Positions 45,111 to 54,710 of a stretch of DNA of 64,000 nt are shown here, piece after piece. Position 1 is the stretch's first letter, and every line of letters begins with the position of its first letter. Source of the DNA: Glycine soja (Eukaryota; Streptophyta; Magnoliopsida; Fabales; Fabaceae); the NCBI RefSeq assembly GCF_004193775.1, contig NC_041020.1, forward strand, positions 12,098,356 to 12,162,355, in the 5' to 3' direction. The position numbers and the translations under genes are program-made. The notes under the pieces were generated by a model. It had not been told where the DNA came from, searched no databases, and saw only the letters and a program-made list of their open reading frames with translations.

Positions 45111-46931
45111 ATGACTAGGGGCAATCCAGGTGATTTACAACCCTTTGATCCTGAAATAGATAGAACCTTTCATAGATTAGTTAGGCATAGTGTGCATCCT
45201 GGTCATTCTGTGCATTTTGAACATTCTGAGCATTTTGTTGAGGGTGATTCTGAATATTCTAATTTTGAACATTTCACTACTAATTTTTATACTAAGAACA
45301 TGGCTCAATCTCCACCTCGTGAGAGGACTCTAAGGGAGATGGCTGCACCTGATTTCACTTATGAAAGCTTGTGCATTCAATATCCTTATGAGGGTGTTCC
45401 ATATGTTCTCAAGACTGGACTAATACATTTGCTGCCCAAGTTTCATGGTCTTGCAGGTGAAGATCCTCTTAAGCATCTTAAGGAGTTCCATATTGTTTGT
45501 TCCACCATGAAGCCACCTGATGTCCAGGAAGATCATATCTTTCTAAAGGCTTTTCCTCATTCTCTGGAGGGAGTGGCAACAGATTGGTTATACTACCTTG
45601 CTCTCAGGTCCATTTTTAGCTGGGATGACCTTAAGAGGGTGTTCTTGGAGAAATTTTTCCCTGCATCTAGGACCACTGCCATCAGAAAAGACATTTCATG
45701 CATCAGGCAACTTAGTGGAGAAAGCTTGTATGAGTACTGGGAAAGGTTCAAGAAATTGTGTGCAAGCTGTCCTTACCACCAGATTTCTGAGCAACTCCTT
45801 CTGCAGTATTTCTATGAGGGACTTAGCAACATGGAGAGGAGTATGATTGATGCTGCCAGTGGTGGAGCCCTTGGTGATATGACTCCTGTTGAGACTAGGA
45901 ATTTGATTGAGAAGATGGCTTCCAACTCCCAACAATTCAGTGCAAGAAATGATGCTATTTTTGTTAGAGGAGTCCATTAGGTGGCCACAGATTCATCTTC
46001 ATCTACTAAAAATAAAAAGCTTAAAGGAAAATTTGATGCCTTGGTCAACCTAGTAACTCAGCTTGCCATGAATCAGAAATCTGCACCTGTCGCCAGACTT
46101 TGTGGTTTATGCTCCTCTGCCAACCACCACACAGATCTTTGCCCTTCTGTGCAACAATCTGAAGCAATTGAACAGCCTAAAGCTTATGCTGCAAACATCT
46201 ACAACAGACCTCCTCAACCTCAGCAGCAAAATCAGCCACAACAGAATAATTATGACCTCTCCAGCAACAGGTACAATCCCGGGTGGAGGATTCATCCCAA
46301 CCTTAGATGGTTGAATCCTTCATAACAGCAGCAACAACAACAACAACAACAACATACTTATTTTCAGAATGTTGCTGGCCCAAGCAGACCATACGTTCCT
46401 CCACCAATCCAGCAGCAACAGCCCCAGAAACAGCAAACAGTTGAGGCTCCTCCGCAATCTTCCCTTGAAGAACTTGTGAGGCAAATGATTATGCAAAACA
46501 TGCAGTTTCAACAAGAGATCAGAGCCTCCATTCAGAGCTTAACTAATCAGATGGGACAATTGGCTACACAGTTAAATCAACAACAGTCCCAGAATTCTGA
46601 TAGATTACCTTCTCAATCCGTCCAAAATCACAAAAATGTGAGTGCCATTACATTGAGGTTGGGAAAGCAGGGTCAAGGACCTCAACCTGCAACATCCTCC
46701 TCATCCGCAAATGAACCTGCCCAACCTCACTCTACTCCAGAAAAAGATGATGACAAAAATTTAAAGAGTAAGTTACCTAACAATTTGTATGCAGGTGAAT
46801 CTAAAGAGAAGCAGCATATCCCTGGTAATTCTGATTTACAGAAGCAGCATATCCCTCTTTCATTCCTTCCAAGAGCAATTTCCAACAAAAAAAATAGAAG
46901 AGGCAGAGAAGGAGATCTTGGAAACATTTAG
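45111..46931 (+). pseudogene. Athila-like gag
   Basis: One reading frame from ATG 45111 to a stop at 46929, broken by TAG at 45978 and TAA at 46323. The first part has the capsid-type core: LIHLLPKFHGLAGEDPLKHL, FPHSLEGVATDWLYYL, FLEKFFPASRTTAIRKDI, LYEYWERFKKLCASCPYH. A CGLCSSANHHTDLC stretch near 46100 is a zinc-knuckle-like motif. A glutamine-rich tail with a (CAA)n-like tract at 46326-46350 follows. Gag packages the element RNA. The last frame drifts off near 46810-46860, where a 20-base segment (AGAAGCAGCATATCCCT) is present twice. Confidence 0.88.
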
Positions 46932-49013
46932 AAAAGTAGAGGTAAACATACCTCTGCTGGATGCAATAAAGCAAATTCCAAGATATGCTAAATTCTTGAA
47001 GGAGCTGTGCACTAATAAGGGGAAGCTTAAAGGAAGTGAAAGAATTAGTATGGGCAGAAATGTCTCCGCATTGATTGGTAAATCTGTTCCCCAAATCCCT
47101 GAAAAATGTAAAGATCCAGGTACATTCAGCATACCTTGTATTATAGGGAACAATAAGTTTGACAATGCCATGCTAGATTTAGGAGCTTCTGTTGGTGTTA
47201 TGCCTCTGTCTATTTTTAATTCTCTATCTCTAGGTCCTTTGCAGTCAACTGATGTGGTAATAGAAGTGTTGCCTACCCTACTGGTTTCATAGAGGATGTC
47301 TTAGTTAGAGTTGGTGAACTGATTTTCCCTGTTGATTTTTATATTCTGAATATGGAGGAGGGATTTTCTAAAGGGTCAGTTCCCATCATTCTAGGCAGAC
47401 CTTTTATGAAAACTGCTAGAACTAAGATAGATGTATATGCAGGCACACTATCTATGGAGTTTGGTGATATAACTTTTCATTTTAATATTCTTGATGCTAT
47501 GAAACACCCATCTGAAGATCTTTCTGTATTTCGTGTTGAAATAATTGACCATATTGTTGATGAATACATGACTGATCTTCATTCTAATCTGCATGCCTGT
47601 CACTCTTCATGCATTGAATCTAAAATTGTACTTGATCATATGCCTGAATTTGATGCTGAGAGTGAATCTGAATTTGATATTGATTACATGTCTGGTGATG
47701 TTCGACCTCTTGAGATTGATTTTATAGAGTCAGATATAACTAACCATGTTTCAGTAAGTACACATACCTCTGACTTTCTTTATGAGGTACAGGCTGAGAA
47801 ACCATCTCTTTCTACCACTATCCAGCCGCCCATACCAGAATTGAAGCCTCTGCCATCAAATTTAAAATATTCTTACTTGGATGATAGCAAAAGTTTTCCA
47901 ATAATTATATCTGCCTCCCTTGCCAATGAGCAAGAGGAGAAGCTGTTATCAATTCTCAAGAAGCATAAGAAGGCTATAGGCTGGACCCTGGCGGACATTC
48001 TTGGTATTAGCCCATCCACATGTATGCATCGAATAAATTTTGAAGATAGAGCTAAACCAGTAGGACAGCCACAGAGAAGACTCAACCCGGTGATTCTTGA
48101 TGTAGTGAAGAAGGAGGTAACTAAGCTTTTGCAAGCTGGAATCATTTATCCTATCTCCGACAGCCAATGGGTGAGTCCCGTCCAGGTAGTCCCGAAGAAG
48201 ACCGGCCTCACCGTGATAAAAAATGAGAAGGAGGAGTTGATTCCTACTCGGGTGTAGAACAGTTGGAGAGTCTTCATTGACTATAGGAGGCTGAACCAGG
48301 TTACCAAAAAGGACCATTTTCCCCTGCCATTCATTGACCAGATACTTGAACGCCTGGCAAGTAAATCTCACTATTGTTTCCTTGATGGTTTTTCTGGTTA
48401 TATGCAAATCACTATTGCTCCTGAGGATCAGGAAAAGACCACATTCACCTGCCCCTTCGGCACTTTTGCCTATAGGAGGATGCCTTTCGGCCTGTGCAAT
48501 GCCCCTGGTACCTTCCAGCGGTGCATGATTAGTATTTTTAGTGATTTTTTAGAAAATTGCATAAAGGTGTTTATGGATGATTTCACTGTATATAGATCCT
48601 CTTTAGATGTTTGTTTGGATAGTCTGGAAAAAGTTTTGAATAGATGCACTGGAACTAACCTTGTTCTAAATTTTGAAAAATGTCATTTTATGGTTGAGCA
48701 AGGTATAGTGTTAGGCCACATTATTTCCAGAAAGGGCATTGAAGTAGATCCTGCAAAAATTTCTATTATTTCACAATTTCCTTACCCCTCTTGCGTGCGA
48801 GAGGTGCGATCTTTTCTTGGTCATGCAGGATTCTACAAGCGCTTTATAAGATATTTTAGCAAGGTAGCCCTTCCACTATCCAACTTGTTGCAAAAGGAGG
48901 CACCAGATTGGACAACCCCATTTGAGCTAATGTGCGATGCATCCAATTACCCATTGGGGGTTGTCCTTGCTCCAAAGACTTCCTTACTCCACCCTACTTT
49001 TCCTCCACCATGA
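46789..49013 (+). pseudogene. Athila-like pol: protease and partial reverse transcriptase
   Basis: Frame 46789-47292 holds the conserved lead (EILETFRKVEVNIPLLDAIK) and the aspartic protease site LDLGAS near 47168-47190. A small deletion near 47270 shifts the frame. Frame 47352-49013 continues with PIILGRPFMKTARTKIDVYA and the reverse transcriptase: GWTLADILGISPS, then a TAG at 48255, FIDYRRLNQVTKKDHFPLPF, the PFGTFAYRRMPFGLCNAPGT palm motif and FMDDF (about 48571), and FLGHAGFYKRFI. It ends in MCDASNYPLGVVLAPK and then unrelated residues, so RNase H and integrase are deleted. The enzymes would copy element RNA to DNA; this copy cannot. Confidence 0.88.
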
Positions 49014-50047
49014 CTTAGGGAGTTTTTCTTTTCCTGTCTCCTTCTTTACTTTTATTACATTTGTCCGATTCTATTTCATGGTTTAATTGCTTTTAATCTT
49101 TTAATTGTGCTACATTGAGGACAATGTGTTGTTTAAGTATGGGGGGGGGTGTTCTTTGGTTTTGGTTTTGATAGTTGTGTTAAATTAGTTTAATTTTGTT
49201 AGTTTTGTTGGGTTCTAGTTTAATTTTGTTAGTGTTGTTGTGTTAAATTTGCATGTTTTTCTTTGAATTATAGGATATGTTCAAGCAATGGGTAATTGTT
49301 CTGAAAATAAAAGTCTCTTGACATTTTATGATTTGAAATCCTTGTTTTTCCTCTACATGTCATGATAGTTTTGAAAGCTCAATTTGAAAGTGATAAGTTT
49401 ACCTTTGTGAGAATTTGAGCCATCCATCATCATAATCTTTTGGTGTGTTTTGCCCCATTGATTGCTTGCACAATAGCCTTGGCTTGATTCTTGTTGATGC
49501 TTCCTAATTCTGATGCATATTAGGAAATGATTTAGGCAATTTTGTTCTTATAAGCTTCTAGCCAAATGGACTTACCTTGAATTAATTCCTTTGATAGCCC
49601 CTTGAGCCTATGTTCCCCTTTCTTTGTTTTGAAGCTCATTACAAGCCTTAAGCGAAAAACCATGATATCACCTTACCCTTAAGGAATTTTGGAGCTTTGG
49701 AATTGTTTTGGGAATAAGTGTGTGTGTGTGGGGGGGGGGGGGGGGGGTTATGTTTCATTGGAAGATATGATTTTTGGCCATGCTTGATGTATATATATAT
49801 TGCCTAGTTCTTGCTTTAATCTTCGATTTCGTACTGTTCAATCTAAAAAAAAATAAAAAATATAAAAAATCAGTTTCTGCAAATTCTTCAATTTCGTACT
49901 ATTCAATAAAAAAAGAATAAGAAGAAAAGAAGTGAAGTTGAATAAATGAGGTCTTGTTATGAGGACGTGATTTGGGAGCCTTGGTTGATTTTGTTGATAT
50001 TAGAGGGTTTGGGTTTACTACTTGTGCTTAATTTCCACTTATTCCCC
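49014..50047 (+). other. 3' non-coding part of the Athila-like element
   Basis: After the pol deletion come TGAGGACAATGTG and a G-rich run (49140-49150) typical of sequence upstream of the 3' LTR of Athila-type elements, and a second homopolymer G run at 49730-49747. No gene is supported. Confidence 0.6.
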
Positions 50048-50767
50048 AAGGTTCTAGTTTAGGCTCTCTCTTCTCTCTCCCTTATTTTCATTTTTTTAGT
50101 TTAAGGTTTTTCTTTGAGACATTTGTTTTCGTTTTGCAATTCCAGTAGCAATAAAATTTCGTTCTTCAATTTATAAGTTCGTTATATATTGATTAATGGA
50201 AGGCTAAGTCCCCAGCGGGTCTTTCTCTTGAGAATCAAGTGCAGTTCTCTTTGAGGTTCTATTATTACTGTTAAATTTTGTTCAGTTTTTCCTCTTCACT
50301 AATTACTCTAAATTTGTTGCTATTAATTCATGCATGCTTAGTGCTTGATTAATTGTCTCTACGCTTAATTTACGTTCATGCTTAATGATCGTTTATGAGT
50401 AATTGGTGTATGTGTTTCTTAATCACATAATGAATGTCTTATGTTAAATTTCGCTTAGTAATTTAATTTAGGGTTGGATTAAGTGGTTAAGCTGATAAAG
50501 GATAAATTCTCGCAACCTAGGATAAGAGACTTGCTTGTGAATCAAGAGGAAGCAACGTATTTTAATTTTGATATTTTTCTAATTCAATTTTAGTCGCTAT
50601 TTAATTTACAAAAGCAAACAACCCCCCCCCCCCCCCCCCAATTTGTTACTATTTCCTACTATCTGTTATGAACATTTGGTTTATCATTGCTCGTTAGGAA
50701 ACGACCTAGGATCACTTCCTAGTTACTATATTTTAATGTTTATTTGATTCGTGTACGGCCTCGATCA
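50048..50767 (+). repeat. 3' LTR of the Athila-like element, 5'-truncated
   Basis: From CCAAGGTTCTAGTTTAGGC at 50048 it matches the 5' LTR from about 43632 to 44347, very closely. The first third of the LTR is missing, so a deletion runs from the 3' non-coding region into the LTR. A poly-C run lies at about 50622-50639. It ends CCTCGATCA before the duplication GCGTG. Confidence 0.88.
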
Positions 50768-50772
50768 GCGTG

Positions 50773-53222
50773 CCTCAAATTAGGCCATTTAATTTTGTTT
50801 CATGAACAGGCAGCAGTGTCTCCGGCAAAACCACCTCAGAAGCCCGATCCAGAGGTTGATGATCCGCTTTATCTGATGACATTGACCATCCCAGAGCTTT
50901 TCTTGAGGCCTTATCAGGTTACATGGGATGCCACCGTGTTTGGGGTCTTTAATCCAGACTTCCCGCTCTACATAAAGCACGAAGACCTCTCAGAAATCCC
51001 ATGCGGTGGTCAATGTCTCAACATATTAGTGTTACAGTCGTGGATTCTGTAAGTCATTTTACATTACTTTTAATTACCTAAGTTATTGCTTTCAACTCAT
51101 AAATATTTAACTTTGACTTAACATAAACAGGCATCTGACTGAAACAAGTATGCGAGCGGGGAATTCTGATATGTATGGATGATGTGTCATCATTTTCTCA
51201 TATTTCTTAACCCTTTTTGACACCATTTTAATTACTGATTAACCTGAATTGTCAAATAAATTATGCAATTTTATCATTTGGGCCTACTGGATTAATTTTG
51301 TGTTTTTAATTTAATTTCAGGAGAATTATATGCAATTGGACTTTAATCCAGAATTGGGCTTGGGCTTGAATCCATAATTGGGCTTGGACTTGAAGAGAGC
51401 AGACTATTTTATTCTACCAAATCGTATCTTATCTAGATTTTATCTTATCTAGATATTATTTAGATTTGACCTTATCTAGATATTATTTCATCTAGATCTT
51501 ATCTTATCTTATCTAGATTTGATCTCATCTAGATATTATATCATCTAGATCTAATCTTATCTTATCTAGATTTTATGTCATCTAGATATTATTTCATCTA
51601 GATCTTATCGTATCTTATTTACATTTTATTTTATTTATGGGCTTGGATTTAAAACAGATTTGTAAGCTTTGGGGCTGAGAACTATATAACAGCACCAAGG
51701 TTCTAGTATTAGGCTTTCTCTCTCTCTCCTTTTTCGTTTTAGTTTTAGAGTGTTATTCTCAATTTGTTTTAGTCTCTTTTTCGTTTTGGAAGAATAATTC
51801 TAGTTTTATTCGTTTTCTACTGATTAATGGAAAGCTAAATCTCCAGCATTGTTTTCTCTTGAGGATCAAGCACAGCTCTCTATGAGGTTCTATTATTACT
51901 ACTAAATTTTGATCAGTTTTTCCTCTTCACCAATTACTCTGTATTTGTTGCTATTAATCTATGCATGCTTAGTGCTTGATTAATTGTCTCTGTGCTTAAT
52001 TTACGTTCATGCTTAATGATCGTTCATGATTAATTGGTGTATGTGTTGCTTAATCACATACTGAATGCCTTATGTTAAATTTTGCTTAGTAATTTAATTT
52101 AGGGTTGGATTAAGTGGTTGAACTGATAAAGGATAAATTCTTGCAACCTAGGATAAGAGACTTTCTTGTGAATCAAGGGGAAGCAACGTGTTTTAATTCT
52201 GATATTTTCTAATTCAATTTTACTCGCTGTTTTATTTACAAAGACAAACAAACCCCCCCCTCCCCCCCAATTCGTTACTGTTTTATTACTATCTATTATG
52301 AACGTTTGGTTGACCATTGCTCGTTGAGAGATGACCTATGATCACTTTCTAGATAGTGCATTTTTAATGTTTATTTGATTCGGGTACAACCTCGATCAAT
52401 GGATTCCTCGAGCCACAGTCCATTCAGAGGTCTGAGCAATCGCAGTTTGAGTCTGAAAGTTACATAAAGAGTTGGATGCAGAGATCAAAACACGATGTCT
52501 ATCTTGGAGCCTACCTGAATGGGTAAGTCACACAAAATAACTGAATTAAATTAATGTTTACTAATATACTAACCCATATTCATCCCCACTGCAGCGGACA
52601 CTGGCAAATGGTGGTCATTGTGCCCAACGAACACCTAGTTGTCTGGTTTTGTTCATTGCATAACAGGCCAGACAACTACCTTAAATGGATAATTAACAGG
52701 TGAGTATTCTTTTCAATGCATTTGCATTCAAAAACCTCAACAACACCACTTTTTAATTGTTACTCGCATGGAACAGTGCTTTAAAAGGTCTTGATGATGC
52801 TCCACAGCCTAAATCAAAGGCTCCCGCTAGGTGGATTGTCGTCAAGGTACGTCATTTACATAAAACTTCCACTTATATATATTTCTTATGTGTCTGTACA
52901 CTAATTGTTTAATTAATATCCAAATTTCATTATGTATTTAGTGTAATAGACAAAAAGGAAATACTGAGTGCAACTACTATATCATGCACTGGATGTCCAC
53001 CATCATTTTAGGAAGTTTTAGGAATAATTGGGAAGCGGTACGTTTATTTCAAAAAAATTCAATTTTTTTTATAATTTGTATTACATTATTAACTTATTAT
53101 CATTTATTTCATCATGCAGTATTTTAACGATCCTAGACCATTGGAGCCAGAGAGATTATAGGTGTTGCGGATCCAGTGGGCACAGTATTATCTCTGACTT
53201 AGAGATCAGACCTAGGATTTAG
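50773..53222 (+). pseudogene. Second CACTA gene, 3' part (Ulp1-like cysteine protease)
   Basis: Exons continue the gene interrupted at 42412: about 50810-51050 (DDPLYLMTLTIPELFLRPYQ; VFGVFNPDFPLYIKHEDLSE), 51131-51179 joined to 52404-52525 across a solo LTR (NSDMYG/FLEPQSIQRS; YIKSWMQ), about 52595-52700 (GHWQMVVIVPNEHLVVWF, with the expected catalytic His), about 52778-52846, about 52941-53038 (CNRQKGNTECNYYIMHWM, with the oxyanion Gln and the catalytic Cys at 52969-52971), and 53121-53222 (YFNDPRPLEPERL). The pattern is that of C48 (Ulp1/SUMO-protease-like) peptidases often fused to CACTA proteins. Catalytic residues remain, but stops near 53160 and 53194 and the solo LTR break the gene. 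Confidence 0.85.
51180..52398 (+). mobile_element. Solo Athila-like LTR inside a protease-gene exon
   Basis: A 1,219-bp element begins TGATGTGTCATCATTTTC and ends CCTCGATCA, flanked by ATGGA at 51175-51179 and 52399-52403. Removing it rejoins an exon in frame. It is a fuller version of the LTRs at 42413-44347 and 50048-50767, with a run of TCTAGAT(A/T)TTAT(C/T)-type repeats at 51420-51610. Nothing internal remains, so it is the result of recombination between two LTRs. Confidence 0.93.
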
Positions 53223-53394
53223 GGACATTAAGTTTAGCTTAGTTTACGTTGGTTTAACATTTTTGACATTTCCTATGTAATTTGAACATTAAATTCATTT
53301 GTTGATCATTGTTTATGATAAATCAATTATTCCTATGTAATTTTGGGTTTATTGTAAGAACAGAAAGTTTATATAAAAAAAAACTAGACAACAA

Positions 53395-53947
53395 CATCGA
53401 TTATTAACAAAAACTGATGTTAATATAGTGAACAACATCAATTATTTACAAAAACCGATGTCAACATACACCTTAACATCGGTTATGTAAATAACTGATA
53501 TCAATATACAAACTTTAACATCGGTTATTTATACATAACCGATGTTAACATTTGTACTTTAACATTGATTTTTTATACATAATCGATGTTATATATAAAG
53601 AATTACAGCAAAATAAGTGTATGCATCATGAACGTTGACATCGGTTTTGCTAGAAAACCGATTTTAATATATTGCATTAACATCGGTTTTAATACAAAAC
53701 CGATGTGAATATATAACATTAACATCGGTTTTACTAGAAAACCGATGTCAAGGTTCATCATGCATACACTTATTTTGCTGTAGTTCTTTCTGTATAACAT
53801 CGGGTATTAAGAAAAATGATGTTATTGTTTTTATGTTAACATTGGTTTTGAAAGACCGATGTTAGCAATAATACATTCAACATCGGTTTTATAACCGATG
53901 TAGAATGTCATAAATAACCGATGTTGAAAGTGTATTTTCTAATAGTG
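53395..53947 (+). mobile_element. Right end of the main CACTA element with subterminal repeats
   Basis: About a dozen copies of the ACATCGGTT...AACCGATGT palindrome, some degenerate (ACATCGATT, AACTGATGT), run up to the tip TTCTAATAGTG at 53937-53947 (CACTATTAGAA on the other strand). It follows directly on the second CACTA gene, as expected. The three following bases, TGA, would be the target duplication; the left partner was not found. Confidence 0.85.
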
Positions 53948-53948
53948 T

Positions 53949-54128
53949 GAAAACTATTTATCAATGAGGAGTGATTTTGACATTACTTGTAATTATAACC
54001 AATGTAAGAAAAGAGACTTTTTACATCAGTTTAAACCATAAGTGATGTAAAAAGTTACTTTTTTACATTGGTTATAATTACAACCGATGTTAAAAGTCAA
54101 AATCACCCATCATTGTTAAATAGTTTTC
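53949..54128. repeat. 180-bp foldback inverted repeat
   Basis: Left arm GAAAACTATTTATCAATGA... and right arm ...TCATTGTTAAATAGTTTTC pair over about 85 bp with small gaps; both arms contain TGTAATTATAACC and TTTTTACATCA. The pairing may reach out to 53938 and 54140 (CTA..AGTGT-type words on both sides). Words like ACATTGGTT/AACCGATGT show kinship with CACTA subterminal repeats, but I cannot say whether it is a MITE or rearranged element ends. Confidence 0.8.
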
Positions 54129-54381
54129 AAACTACACTAGCTTGTTATATACTTTTATGAATCCACCTGGTTTGTAAAATAGTCAAGGATCCACATCTCG
54201 GTTTGGATGATTGAGGGATATTGGTCCTACAACGAGGAGTTCCATGCCGACGGCTGTTGACTCATGATCTAGGCAAGTGTATCTAATCTATGTGTAGTAA
54301 GAAATGACAAGTATAAGAGTATCATATCCACAATGACTTGTATAATATCTAGGAAATTGAACAATAATTGTTATCTAAAGC

Positions 54382-54710
54382 CACTACTAGAAAAATGACA
54401 TTTAGTGATTGAATAGTTTTAGTCGCAATTAGCAACCGAAATAGAGACCGAGAAGGTTCAGGCGCAACCTACCACCGAAGTTGTGACCGAATTTAATTCT
54501 TGTGACTAACTTGCATCAACAACTGAATTAGTTACTGAAATGAAGTGTCGCTAAAATCTTCGGTGACTATTTCGGTTGCGATATATCTATAAATTCAAAA
54601 TTATTATAGCAACCACATTAGCAACCGAAGGCGACTTGAAGATAGCGACCAAAACATTTTCGGTCGCTATAAGATAACAATTTTTTAGGTTTTTGATCGA
54701 CCAAATGTTT
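54382..54710 (+). mobile_element. Left end of a second CACTA family
   Basis: CACTACTAGAAAAATGACATT starts at 54382, followed by repeated AGCAACCGAAA / GTGACCGAA / GCGACCAAAA words on both strands, the type of subterminal motif seen in another soybean CACTA-like family. No matching right end was found before the next element at 57392, so it may be truncated. Confidence 0.65.

Larger units (their letters stand above)
42413..50767 (+). mobile_element. Athila-like Gypsy LTR retrotransposon, internally deleted
   Basis: Outer ends are TGATGTGCC... and ...CTCGATCA, with the direct duplication GCGTG at 42408-42412 and 50768-50772. The 5' LTR ends at 44347 and is followed by a tRNA-Asp-type primer site. 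Gag, protease and part of reverse transcriptase remain; RNase H and integrase are missing, and the 3' LTR lacks its beginning. It is 8.36 kb, of which 849 bp is a nested solo LTR. It interrupts an intron of the second CACTA gene. Confidence 0.92.
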
